Shown: positions 14,609 through 22,344, counted from the first letter of the stretch. The stretch: 23,970 nucleotides of DNA from an uncultured Agathobaculum sp. (GCA_944376955.1 CALWEB010000105.1:1-23970); one strand, 5' to 3'. The notes: generated by a model from the letters alone, not told the origin. Program-made: numbers and translations.

Positions 14609-16128
14609 ATGGTATCAGGACAATATGCGGTACTTTTTGTCATTGGCTTTTTCGTATACATCGCACTGATGATACTGATTGCCTACCTGACCAGCAAAAA
14701 GGGCACCACACAAGGCGAAGACTATCTGATGGGCGGCCGTAACATCGGCCTGCTGCTTCTGGTCTGCACGGCGGCGGCAACGGCAGTCGGCACCGGCACC
14801 TCGGTCGGCGCAACGGCCAACGGCTTCCGCGACGGCTGGCTGGGCGCGGTATATCCGCTGGCCAACGCAATCGGTCTGGTGACAGTTGCATTCTGTTTTT
14901 CCCATGTGCGCAAACACAAATTCCGCACGCTTTGCGAAGAACTGCAGTTCTACTATGACGGCAGCCCGTACATGCGCAAATTCATGTCGGTTGTCATCTT
15001 TATCGTTTCGATCGTCTGGGTCGGCAGCGCTATCAACGGCGGTGCCAACTATCTGGCTTACCTGATCGGCATGGACATGATCCCGGCCAAAATCATCACG
15101 GTTCTTGCATTCGGCGTATATGTATTTGTTGGCGGCTACATGGCCGTTGTCTGGACGGATGCCATTCAGGCAGTGCTGCTGTTCGGCGGCTTTGTCCTCA
15201 TTGCCATCTTGGCCATCCCTGCGGCGGGCGGCTTTGACAACATCCGCGCGGCCTATGAAGCAGCTGGCAACCCGGGCGCCATGACCGCGTTCGGCCTTGG
15301 CTCCAAGGGCGTACTCGGCGTACTGGCAGTAGCCCTTGCTTCCTACTACGGCGCAATGGCAGGCCCGACGGCACACATGCGTGTCTACACACCGCCAAGA
15401 CCCCGGCCACAGCCCGCAGGGCCATTCTGATCGCGGCGGCAGTCGTCGGCTGCTTCTCGATCCTGCCGGCCATCGTCGGCATGTCCGGCTTTACCATCGC
15501 CAGCAACACCGGCGCGGAAAGCGTATTGGCCAACCCGGACTTCACCTTCGCTTACATGGCGACCACCGTATTCCCGCCTGCCATCGGCTTGGTGTGCCTG
15601 ATCGCCGGCCTGTCCGCCATCATGTCCTCGGCGGATTCGGACGCCATCGCGGGCGTTACCACCTTCCTGACCGACGTATATGCGCTGATCTTCAAAAAGC
15701 CGGTTGCAGATGAGGAAATCCCGAAGTACTCCCGTATCATTCTGGTCATCATGCTGGTTGGCGCGTTTGGCATGACCATCTTTGCCAACGATATCATGAG
15801 CTACATCAACAACGTCATCGGCTCGTTCACGCCCGGCATGGCGGTTGCGCTGCTGGTCGGCCGCTTCTGGAAGCGCGCCACTTGGCAGGGCGGCATCGCC
15901 ACCATGGCCAGCGGCATTGTATTCGGTGTAATCTATCTGGTTTACCAGCCGTTCAACGCATGGGTCACCGAGGTCTTCAAGGGTCCGGCGCTCCCGGTCA
16001 CCATTGTCACTTTCGTTTTCTGCATCGTGGTCAGCCTGCTGACGCCCCCCTCTACCCACACGGAAGAGGAGCGCGTGGCACTGGTTATGGCGGAACGCAA
16101 TCAGGAAAAGACCGCATCGGTCCGCTAA
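14609..16128 (+). pseudogene. Sodium:solute symporter (SSS family), frame broken near 15389
   Basis: The coding sequence of an SSS transporter is split over two frames. The first part (14609-15388) ends in good homology at GPTAHMRVYT, then runs into PPRPRPQPAGPF and a stop at 15430. The second part continues from 15391 as TAKTPATARRAILIAAAVVG to the stop at 16128. Joined, they give about 505 residues, normal for the family, with roughly 13 hydrophobic segments and the sodium-site-type motif LSAIMSSADSDAIAG. The break lies in CTACACACCGCC; removing one AC restores YTAKTP. Either a real inactivation or a sequence error. ATG at 14609 is preferred to 14591, which touches its own Shine-Dalgarno. 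The substrate cannot be predicted. Confidence 0.88.
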
Positions 16129-16139
16129 ACAAGTTATCA

Positions 16140-16170
16140 CATGGGTGGTCCGGCAAACGGGCCGCCCATG
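16140..16170 (+). other. Intercistronic hairpin before the MBL-fold gene
   Basis: A 13-bp stem with two G-U pairs and loop GCAAA lies between the symporter stop and the next Shine-Dalgarno. The following sequence (TCTCTGTTTCC) is too poor in T for a strong terminator, so it may be a partial terminator or an mRNA-stability element allowing different expression of transporter and enzymes. Confidence 0.5.
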
Positions 16171-16192
16171 TCTCTGTTTCCAGGAGGAACTT

Positions 16193-17206
16193 ATGGAACT
16201 GTATTTTTTAAGCGTCGGCTACGGCGAAGCCATCGTCCTGCTCGACGGCGGCCATTGTCTGGTGATTGACGGCGGTCCGGGCAGCGACGACCCGGCCTAC
16301 GACCAGCCGGGCACCATCCGGCTGGCGGACTTTCTGCACCAAAAGGGCGTGCAGCAAATCGACTGCATGATCTGCACCCATCTGCACAACGACCACCTGA
16401 GCGGTTTGGTGGAATCGGCCGAGCAATTCCCGGTCGGTGCGTTCTGGATCAACTGCTGGCCCAGAACCAGCGCCGAGCGCGCTATCACCGCCGCGCTGCC
16501 CGAACGCCCGGACGACCTGAGCCTGCGGCTGTTCACCACCGGTTTGCAGCATTTTGAAAAACTGCGGCAGGTGCTTGCCGCGCGCGGCATCCCTGTGCAG
16601 GAGCGCGCCGCGACCGACGGCTACGAACCCCTGTGGCCGGGCTGTGAGATCCGCCTGTTCGGCATGGACGCACAGCAAATCGAACAACGCCGCGCGGAAT
16701 ACGAAGCATTCTGCCACATGGATGACCCCGCCGCCCAGCGCACTGCAATGCGCGCGTTTGACAAGGTGGAAAACACATGCAGCCTTGCGTGCAGCCTGCA
16801 ATGCGGCGACTGGCGCGCCATGCTGACCGGCGACCTGTGCAGCGGCTGGGACGAGCGGAGCGCAGCACCGGATTTCCCATCCGCACAAATCCTCAAGCTC
16901 ACCCACCACGGCCAACGCGACGGAATGCCGCAAAGCTTGGTCGATGCCTGCGACCCACAGGTGTTCCTCATGTGCGCGGACCAAGCGCGCACCTTCACCA
17001 GCGCCTGCGATGAAGTGCAGGCACGGGCAGCGCAGTATCTCACCGACCATGATCGGCCGGTACAGGTGTATACCACCGGCCTGCTGGCACAGAACTTCGG
17101 CCTGCAAGACGGCAAAGCGCCCTGCGCGCTGTGCTGCTTTGCCGAAGACCCCGCGCGCTGCACCCCATACTACGCAAAGGAGGCGCCTTCCCATGGTACT
17201 CTTTGA
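16193..17206 (+). CDS. ComEC/Rec2-type metallo-beta-lactamase-fold hydrolase
   Basis: A 337-residue soluble metallohydrolase without the ComEC membrane part. The metal-binding motif is CTHLHNDHLSGL (His63, His65, Asp67, His68). Further ligands are likely in MLTGDL (Asp214) and KLTHHGQRDGMP (His238/His239). The N-terminal strand pair LYFLSVGYGEAIVLLDGGHCLVIDGG is the ComEC-type variant in which GYGEA replaces the usual GQGDA. No signal peptide is present. ATG at 16193 has CAGGAGGAA six bases upstream. It overlaps the next gene by 14 bases. By context it probably acts on a phospho- or ester-bond compound brought in by the symporter; the family alone does not identify a substrate. Confidence 0.88.
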   Translation: MELYFLSVGYGEAIVLLDGGHCLVIDGGPGSDDPAYDQPGTIRLADFLHQKGVQQIDCMICTHLHNDHLSGLVESAEQFPVGAFWINCWPRTSAERAITAALPERPDDLSLRLFTTGLQHFEKLRQVLAARGIPVQERAATDGYEPLWPGCEIRLFGMDAQQIEQRRAEYEAFCHMDDPAAQRTAMRAFDKVENTCSLACSLQCGDWRAMLTGDLCSGWDERSAAPDFPSAQILKLTHHGQRDGMPQSLVDACDPQVFLMCADQARTFTSACDEVQARAAQYLTDHDRPVQVYTTGLLAQNFGLQDGKAPCALCCFAEDPARCTPYYAKEAPSHGTL

Positions 17207-17669
17207 ACAGGACTACTGCTGGACACCGAAAGATGCGCAGCATGATGTCCCCTTCGCCTTTACCTGCCCGGACGGGGCGCAGGAAGTACGGCTGTACTTC
17301 ACCTTTTCGCCCGGTCGGGAAACCTCGGAGGCAATCTGCCGCCCAGAGGTGGAAAAAGCGCTCACGCGCTACTATGACTGTTATCCACACGAATTGCAGC
17401 CCATGCGGGCAGAGCAATTCCTGCCGGTCAAGAACCTGATCACGATTTCGCTTGATAAGGACGGGCAGTATATCGGCAACGCCCACCGCTGGGACACCGA
17501 TCAGACCCACATCCTGACCACCGAGACCGCATCGCGTGGCTTTACGCCGCCCGACCGGCTGAACGGGCCGTGGGGCGGTATGCTGCATCTGCATGAAATC
17601 ATTTCTCCGGTGTGCCGCGGCACACTGCGCATCGAAGGGAGGCTGCCTGATGAAGTGGTATCCGGTTGA
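17193..17669 (+). CDS. Stand-alone beta-rich domain partner of the PHP hydrolase
   Basis: A 158-residue protein with no enzyme motif that I recognise. Its pattern (VPFAFTCPDGAQEVRLYFTF near residues 20-40, and GPWGGMLHLHEIISPVCRGTLRIEGRL near the end) resembles the N-terminal beta-sandwich that precedes the PHP domain in single-chain CehA/McbA-type proteins. Here it is encoded separately, immediately upstream of a PHP gene that lacks that domain. ATG at 17193 has AAAGGAGG upstream. It overlaps the MBL gene by 14 bases and the PHP gene by 20 bases. I infer that the two products form one complex; the similarity is judged by eye. Confidence 0.72.
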   Translation: MVLFEQDYCWTPKDAQHDVPFAFTCPDGAQEVRLYFTFSPGRETSEAICRPEVEKALTRYYDCYPHELQPMRAEQFLPVKNLITISLDKDGQYIGNAHRWDTDQTHILTTETASRGFTPPDRLNGPWGGMLHLHEIISPVCRGTLRIEGRLPDEVVSG

Positions 17670-18621
17670 ACTGCATACACACACCGAACACAGTGACGGT
17701 GATTTCACCGTATCCGGTCTGGTGGAGGCCGCGCACGCACGCGGCTTTGCCGCCATCGCGCTGACCGACCACAATACCGCTTCCGGCCTGCGGGAGTTTT
17801 ACCCCGCTTTGGAACGCGAAGGGATGACCGGTGTGGCGGGCATCGAATGGACGACGTATTTCGGGCATATGCTGGTGCTGGGCGAGCAGGGCTACACCGA
17901 CTGGCGCGGCGTGCAGCCGCCCGAGATCGACCGCGCCATTGCCTCGATTCATAAAAACGGCGGCATTGTCGGCATTGCCCACCCCTTTGCACTGTCCAAC
18001 CCGGTCAACACGGGCTACCACTGGGAGTTTCAGGTGGCCGATTGGACGGCGGTCGATTATCTGGAAGTCTGGTCGCGCGACGACGCACCACGTAAAATCC
18101 AAAGCCTGCGCGCCTTCGCGCTGTGGGAGCAGCTGCTGGATCGCGGCTGCCGCATCACGGCCACCAGTGGCCGCGACTGGCACCGCGAAGACCATTTCGC
18201 CTACGCACACACCTATGTCGGCGTCAACGGCGCACTGACACAGGATGCGATTCTGGACGCGGTGCGCGCCGGGCGCGTCTGTCTGGCCGCCGGACCGCTG
18301 CTGACCATGCGCGGTACGGATGCCGGCGGCGCCGAATGGGAAATCGGGGATGAGGTTGCCGCCGGCCCGCTCGAAATCGAGCTGACCGTCGATCTGGACA
18401 CCCTCCCCAATGACTGGGATCGCAGTCAGGTGCAGCCGCAGGAACTGCGGCTGGTGCAAAACGGCCGCGTGCTTGCGGTCTGTCCGGTGCAGTCCCATCA
18501 GTGCCTGCACCTGTCTGCAGCACCGGGCTGGCTGCGCGCCGACCTGATCGGCACCTACTACGGTCGTGCCGGACAGCATCTTGCCTTCACCAACCCGCTT
18601 TTTATCCGCCAAAGGGGGTAA
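17650..18621 (+). CDS. PHP-domain metallohydrolase, CehA/McbA-like
   Basis: A 323-residue PHP-fold phosphoesterase/hydrolase. Metal-site residues are visible in order: His9 and His11 in ELHTHTEHSDGD, Asp16, Asp40-His41 in ALTDHNTASG, Glu66 in AGIEWTTYFGHML, and His73. Later come GIVGIAHPF and TSGRDWHRED. A C-terminal beta-rich stretch (about residues 235-320) has the form seen in CehA-like proteins. ATG at 17650 has GGGAGG eight bases upstream; the longer reading from 17593 would overlap the previous gene deeply and lacks an SD. Its start lies inside the previous gene and mgtC starts six bases after its stop. Substrate unknown. Confidence 0.9.
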   Translation: MKWYPVELHTHTEHSDGDFTVSGLVEAAHARGFAAIALTDHNTASGLREFYPALEREGMTGVAGIEWTTYFGHMLVLGEQGYTDWRGVQPPEIDRAIASIHKNGGIVGIAHPFALSNPVNTGYHWEFQVADWTAVDYLEVWSRDDAPRKIQSLRAFALWEQLLDRGCRITATSGRDWHREDHFAYAHTYVGVNGALTQDAILDAVRAGRVCLAAGPLLTMRGTDAGGAEWEIGDEVAAGPLEIELTVDLDTLPNDWDRSQVQPQELRLVQNGRVLAVCPVQSHQCLHLSAAPGWLRADLIGTYYGRAGQHLAFTNPLFIRQRG

Positions 18622-18626
18622 ACAGC

Positions 18627-19287
18627 ATGGATCATCTTATCCTGCTGGGCAAAGTTGCCCTTCGGTTGCTGTTGGCCGTGTGCATTGGCGGCGGAATTGG
18701 CTGGGAACGCGCCCGCGCCCACCATCCGGCAGGCGTGCGCACCCACATGTTGGTCACCATCGGCGCCGCCGTGGTCATGCTGCTGGGCAGCCAGACCGCC
18801 GGGTGAATTTGTCGGTACCGCCAATTCCGACCCCGCCCGTCTGGGTGCACAGGTCATTTCCGGCATCGGCTTTCTCGGCGCCGGCACCATCATGAAAGAA
18901 GGGCGTTCGGTGCGCGGCCTGACAACCGCAGCCACCCTCTGGGTCGCGGCCTGTCTGGGGCTTGCCATCGGTGCCGGACAGTATATCGTGTCGCTTGGCG
19001 GCTTTGCGGTCGCCATGTTCGCCCTGCGGCTGTTCAAATTCCCGCGTTTTGAGATTTCCTTCCTGTGCAGCCAACAGGGCGATTGTTTCCACACCATCTG
19101 CCGGACGTTGGATTTCGAGGAAGCCAATATCAGCAATTTTTCCAGCCGCGATGTCGATGGGGAACACACCCGCGTGCGGTTTGAACTATATCTCGGGATG
19201 CACCGGCGGGACGTATCCACTTCGGACCTTCTGCTCAAGCTGTCCACCATTCCAAACGTCTCCTCCATCAACATTGATACGCTGTAA
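18627..19287 (+). pseudogene. MgtC/SapB family protein, frame broken near 18801
   Basis: An MgtC/SapB membrane protein split by a one-base indel. The first part (18627-18806) reads LAVCIGGGIGWERARAHHPAGVRTHMLVTIGAAVVML then SQTAG and stops at TGA. The second part continues from 18802 in the next frame as GEFVGTANSDPARLGAQVISGIGFLGAGTI, then SVRGLTTAATLWVAACLGLA, with a C-terminal ACT-like domain to 19287. The joined product is about 219 residues, normal for the family. Reducing GGG to GG at 18801-18803 restores AGEFVG. Family members are linked to magnesium limitation and F-type ATPase inhibition, but many are uncharacterised. It starts six bases after the PHP gene, though its link to that pathway is unclear. 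Confidence 0.9.
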
Positions 19288-19407
19288 GCCGTTTGGGCGG
19301 CACACTTTGGAGCGCATTCTGCCCCATCTTTGCGCACATCACCTTTTCTTCCATTCCCCATGCCGCACAGCGGCAAACATGAGCCGGCGAATCGTCGGCC
19401 ATGACAC

Positions 19408-19456
19408 AAAACCGGCCCCCATTTGTGAAAGTCATCACAAGTGGGGGCCGGTTTTT
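19408..19456. terminator. Large bidirectional terminator
   Basis: A stem of about 21 bp with one G-U pair (left arm from AAAACCGGCCCCCA to GTGA, right arm from TCACAA to GGCCGGTTTT) and a six-base loop AAGTCA. The plus side ends TTTTT and the minus side TTTTG. It separates mgtC from the convergent ECF transporter gene. Confidence 0.92.
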
Positions 19457-19494
19457 CCGTCCCGTTATGGAAAGATCGTTCCCGGATCATCCGG

Positions 19495-20052
19495 TTATGC
19501 CGCATCTACCGGCGCTTTGCGCGCACAGCGCACCAAACCAGTGCGGTCGAGCGCAACCATCAGTGCCGGAATCAGGATTAGCTGCAGGACAATGCCGGGG
19601 ATTGCCGTCAGCACCGCGCCGCTCAGGAACAGCTGCCAAGTAAACGCCTTTCCGGACATGCCCAGCAGCACGACTTCTGCCGCGCCCCAGACCAGACGAC
19701 CCAGCACCATCGCCGCCAGCAGCGACCGGTACAGCGCAACAATACATTTCCAGCGCGAACGTGCGTACAACAGGCCGACCGTCAAACCATAGGTCGCCAT
19801 TTCCAGCGACATCGCAATACCGGTCGGATAAATCGGCGGCATACCGAACAGGAAATAGCGCAAAATCGGCAAAACAAACCCGATCACCGCGCCATACTGC
19901 CAGCCGCAAATCAGGCCACAGATCAGCACCGGTATGTGCATGGGCAGCAGCATACTCCCAATCTGCGGAATCTGCCCAGTGAAAAACGGAAGAATCAGCC
20001 CCAGCGCGAGAAACAACGCAGCCAAAACCAAATTACGGATGGATTTTTGCAT
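19495..20052 (-). CDS. ECF transporter S component (substrate-binding membrane subunit)
   Basis: A 185-residue membrane protein with about six hydrophobic segments. The start QKSIRNLVLAALFLALGLILPFF, the segment LLPMHIPVLICGLICGWQYGAVIGFVLPIL and the loop GMPPIYPTGIAMSLEMATYGLTVGLLY match the general plan of small-molecule S components that bind a vitamin or precursor and dock on a shared energizing module. No A or T subunit gene is in the window, fitting a group II ECF system. ATG at 20052 has AAGGAG upstream; the longer reading from 20115 lies in the leader. It follows the kinase-like gene by 120 bases. The substrate is not clear from sequence. Confidence 0.85.
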   Translation of the reverse strand: MQKSIRNLVLAALFLALGLILPFFTGQIPQIGSMLLPMHIPVLICGLICGWQYGAVIGFVLPILRYFLFGMPPIYPTGIAMSLEMATYGLTVGLLYARSRWKCIVALYRSLLAAMVLGRLVWGAAEVVLLGMSGKAFTWQLFLSGAVLTAIPGIVLQLILIPALMVALDRTGLVRCARKAPVDAA

Positions 20053-20145
20053 GAAAAAACGCTCCTTGTCCAAAAGTCTTTTCGTGCCGCTTCTTCTGAA
20101 GGGCATCGCCTTCATGGCTTTTTCAGGAGGTGCAGGGGGAAAGAT

Positions 20146-20164
20146 GGCTGCCTTCCTGGCAGCC
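20146..20164 (-). terminator. Weak terminator or leader hairpin after the kinase-like gene
   Basis: On the minus strand a 7-bp stem GGCTGCC/GGCAGCC with loop AGGAA starts nine bases after the stop and is followed by ATCTTTCC. The poor T-tract makes termination partial at best; it could also be the first stem of the leader of the ECF gene. Confidence 0.45.
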
Positions 20165-20172
20165 GTTTGGAT

Positions 20173-21243
20173 CTATATGCAAAGCGAATCGGACGATTCG
20201 CAGAACAGCGCAGTGGTGTCCATCTGGATCGGATGGCAGGCCAACGGATCGCATTGCGCAAAATAGCGCTCTTCCATTGGGATCCAGACCTGTCGGAACT
20301 GCTCAAAATACGCCCCTTCCCGCGCTTGCAGGCGTGCAGCCTGCTCCGCACCGGAACAGGTCAGGAAAACACGAAGGTCATACGCATCAACCAGTTTGGG
20401 ATGCAAGGCATAACTGCCTTCCACCACCGTGAGCGGGGCGGGCATCACCGTTTGCGGCGCGCCAAGGCGCTGCGCTGCGCAGTCAAACACCCGGCTGGCG
20501 ACCGCCGCCCCCTCTTGGGCCGGCCGAATCACCTCCGTCAGCAGCCGCTCCAGATCCATGTTCCCAGCGGGTCTTTGCTGCCAATCGGCTGGACGCCTGT
20601 CCACCGGCAAATAGTAATGGTCTGTGTGAAATACCCTGCATGGGAATATCGCCTGCATCAGCGCCGCCAACTGCGTTTTCCCGCTGCCGCAGCGGCCATC
20701 AATCGCGATCAGCAGCGGCTTTTTTTGCTGCAATGTTTGCTCAATCTGCAAGAGCAGCGGAAAATACGCAGCAAATTCCTGCCGCAGCAGCCGGTAATGT
20801 GGATGATAGGCCGCGCGGAACGCGGCACTGTGATGCACCGGTGCGTCGCAAGCCGACGCATGCGCCGCCAGCCACCGGCTCAAGTCAGGCTGCATGTCAC
20901 CAAGCTGTTCCAGCCGACGGCGCAAATTGTCCCCACTGCCGTGGCATTGCCGCGCGGTCTGCGCGACCAGTTTAGCCAGCACCTGCGCTGCTGCTTCACT
21001 GAATGCGCCCGGGCGCAGCGGAAACCGGCACAAACCTCCGCCAATGCGTTCCGGTTCGGCCGGGGATATCACATCCGGCACCGACTTCCACTCCTCGGCA
21101 ATCCCATGCGCCAACGCCTCGATATCATCCCCCAGATGCTGCGGCCCAAATTCACTCTGGTACAGCAGCTTGACGCAATCCTGTGCCTCCATCCGTGGAT
21201 ACCGTGCAAGATGCGAGCGCAACAGAGCAACGTCCCCGCTCAT
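20173..21243 (-). CDS. Uridine-kinase-like P-loop protein with extra N-terminal domain
   Basis: A 356-residue two-part protein. Residues about 175-356 form a P-loop kinase domain like uridine kinase/phosphoribulokinase: Walker A GRCGSGKT at 183-190, HTDHYYLP at 206-213 as the substrate-site aspartate region, and later TVVEGSYALHPKLVDAYDLRVFL. Residues 1-165 are a separate helical domain (ARYPRMEAQDCVKLLYQSEFGPQHLGDD, then ERIGGGLCRFPL) that I cannot name. ATG at 21243 overlaps the DUF3842 stop by ATGA; the longer reading would run antisense-frame through DUF3842 and is excluded. It probably phosphorylates a nucleoside or small alcohol; the substrate is not certain. Confidence 0.85.
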   Translation of the reverse strand: MSGDVALLRSHLARYPRMEAQDCVKLLYQSEFGPQHLGDDIEALAHGIAEEWKSVPDVISPAEPERIGGGLCRFPLRPGAFSEAAAQVLAKLVAQTARQCHGSGDNLRRRLEQLGDMQPDLSRWLAAHASACDAPVHHSAAFRAAYHPHYRLLRQEFAAYFPLLLQIEQTLQQKKPLLIAIDGRCGSGKTQLAALMQAIFPCRVFHTDHYYLPVDRRPADWQQRPAGNMDLERLLTEVIRPAQEGAAVASRVFDCAAQRLGAPQTVMPAPLTVVEGSYALHPKLVDAYDLRVFLTCSGAEQAARLQAREGAYFEQFRQVWIPMEERYFAQCDPLACHPIQMDTTALFCESSDSLCI

Positions 21244-21671
21244 TCCGCAACCACCTGTGTGAACAGCTGCACCGCGCGGCGCAGATACTCTTCCAGACGA
21301 CAATCCTCGGTGCCCGCCACATGAATCCCACAAGTGGAGGAAGGGATGAGAATTTTCTCCGCATCCGCGCCGGAAATAGCCGCCGCCATCTGAGGGGAGA
21401 CCTCCCCCAGAATCCCATTGGCCGCCATAATCCCAATCGGGCCGAGGATCACATCCGCACGCGCAGCCTGGAACACCACCGCATTTTCTCCCGTAGCGCC
21501 ATGGCTGGCACCCGCTTTCAGCATCGCATTGGTTGCCAATACGTTGGTGCCGACGCCCATCAGATCGCTGTTTTCCGGCAGGACCGGGCGCAGCAGCTTC
21601 ACCAACTGGCTGCCGATGCCGCCCCCCTGCCCGTCCACTACCAAAACCCGGCAAGTGATATTTTTTTTCAT
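21240..21671 (-). CDS. DUF3842 family protein
   Basis: A 143-residue soluble protein of a family of unknown function common in Clostridia. Typical blocks are CRVLVVDGQGGGIGSQLVKLL (a glycine-rich loop after the first strand), GVGTNVLATNAMLKAGASHGATGENAVV, ADVILGPIGIMAANGILGE and the C-terminal KILIPSSTCGIHVAGTEDCRLEEYLRRAV. The glycine-rich start suggests nucleotide or cofactor binding, but this is unproven. ATG at 21671 has AAAGGGG upstream. It overlaps the kinase-like gene by four bases, so the two products are probably made together. Confidence 0.9.
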   Translation of the reverse strand: MKKNITCRVLVVDGQGGGIGSQLVKLLRPVLPENSDLMGVGTNVLATNAMLKAGASHGATGENAVVFQAARADVILGPIGIMAANGILGEVSPQMAAAISGADAEKILIPSSTCGIHVAGTEDCRLEEYLRRAVQLFTQVVAE

Positions 21672-21697
21672 CGTGAAACCCCTTTGTCAATGCCATA

Positions 21698-21735
21698 CAA
21701 AAAACGGTGCAATCCAAATGAATGCACCGTTTTTG
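21698..21735 (-). terminator. Terminator after the secG transcript
   Basis: A 12-bp stem (AAAAACGGTGCA / TGCACCGTTTTT) with an 11-base loop; on the minus strand it ends in a run of six T. It lies 42 bases after the stop of the small two-TM protein gene and upstream of DUF3842. Confidence 0.85.
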
Positions 21736-21776
21736 ACACAGTATTCCGTCTCTTTTTCCGCAGCCAATACTCGCTG

Positions 21777-21998
21777 TCAGCGGCTCAGCGCCCCAAGCGC
21801 AATATTAACGCCCAGACACACGGCCGCCGCGACCGCGCAGATCACCGCACTTCGGCGGCACGCCTTTGCCTTGGGATCAGCCTGCTTGTCCTCCCCCTCG
21901 GCACGGCCGCAGATCATTCCATACCGCATCTGCTGAAAAACCGTCAGCGCCGCCAACACCGCAAAAGCGAGCAGCAGCACGCGCTGCACCGTGTCCAT
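21777..21998 (-). CDS. Small two-TM protein of unknown function
   Basis: A 73-residue protein with two hydrophobic segments (about residues 7-22 and 49-69) joined by a charged loop (RAEGEDKQADPKAKACRRS). It starts one base after the secG stop and ends before a terminator, so it is co-transcribed with secG. I do not recognise a family. Confidence 0.75.
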   Translation of the reverse strand: MDTVQRVLLLAFAVLAALTVFQQMRYGMICGRAEGEDKQADPKAKACRRSAVICAVAAAVCLGVNIALGALSR

Positions 21999-21999
21999 A

Positions 22000-22236
22000 T
22001 CAGTGGACCAGGTTGAGTACGAGCGCAGCGATGACGAACACCACGCCGACCACCGAGGTCAGACGAGCAAACACCTTGTCGGCCGCCGTCGCCTTACCTG
22101 CGCCGAAAAAGGTTTCCGCGCCGCCGGAAATCGCGCCCAAGCCCTGCTGTGCGCCGCTCTGCAGCAGCACCACCACGATCAGGAACAGGCTGGCCACAAT
22201 CATAATGATTGAAAGTGCAATTTGTGCGGTAGTCAT
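22000..22236 (-). CDS. secG: Preprotein translocase subunit SecG
   Basis: A 78-residue inner-membrane protein that assists SecYEG-dependent export. Two membrane segments (about residues 5-25 and 55-75) flank the conserved loop VVVLLQSGAQQGLGAISGGAETFFGAGKATAADKVFARLT. This length and loop are standard for SecG. ATG at 22236 has GGAGGA upstream; the longer reading from 22305 overlaps the leader hairpin and has no SD. A sigma-A promoter lies about 75 bases upstream. Confidence 0.96.
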   Translation of the reverse strand: MTTAQIALSIIMIVASLFLIVVVLLQSGAQQGLGAISGGAETFFGAGKATAADKVFARLTSVVGVVFVIAALVLNLVH

Positions 22237-22271
22237 GTTATCGATTCCTCCACTGTTTTTCATTTTATTAT

Positions 22272-22289
22272 CGTGCCGGTTGCGGCACG
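22272..22289 (-). other. Leader hairpin of secG
   Basis: A perfect 7-bp stem, CGTGCCG / CGGCACG, with a four-base loop lies in the secG 5' leader between the -10 box and the SD. It has no T-run, so it is more likely an mRNA-stability element than a terminator. Confidence 0.45.
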
Positions 22290-22308
22290 CTATATTTGCG
22301 TACACGAT

Positions 22309-22337
22309 ACTATATCACAAAAACGCCGCAGTTTCAA
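22309..22337 (-). promoter_or_regulatory. Sigma-A promoter for secG
   Basis: On the minus strand TTGAAA (22337-22332) and TATAGT (22314-22309) are 17 bases apart, in the gap between the 169-residue protein gene and secG. Confidence 0.8.
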
Positions 22338-22344
22338 GTATTTT

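Noticed and set aside
15383..15392. Programmed frameshift or second GntR operator (GTCTACAC) inside the symporter gene
   Set aside because: There is no slippery heptamer for -1 shifting, and the GT-N-TA-N-AC match is encoded by conserved residues (VYT), so it is probably chance.
18795..18810. Programmed +1 frameshift at GGG-TGA in mgtC, by analogy with prfB
   Set aside because: No SD-like stimulator three bases upstream, and MgtC proteins are not known to use recoding; a plain one-base indel is simpler.
19936..21324. A 462-codon open frame on the plus strand opposite the kinase-like gene
   Set aside because: Antisense to a gene with clear Walker A and kinase motifs; Arg/Gln-rich composition and no SD.
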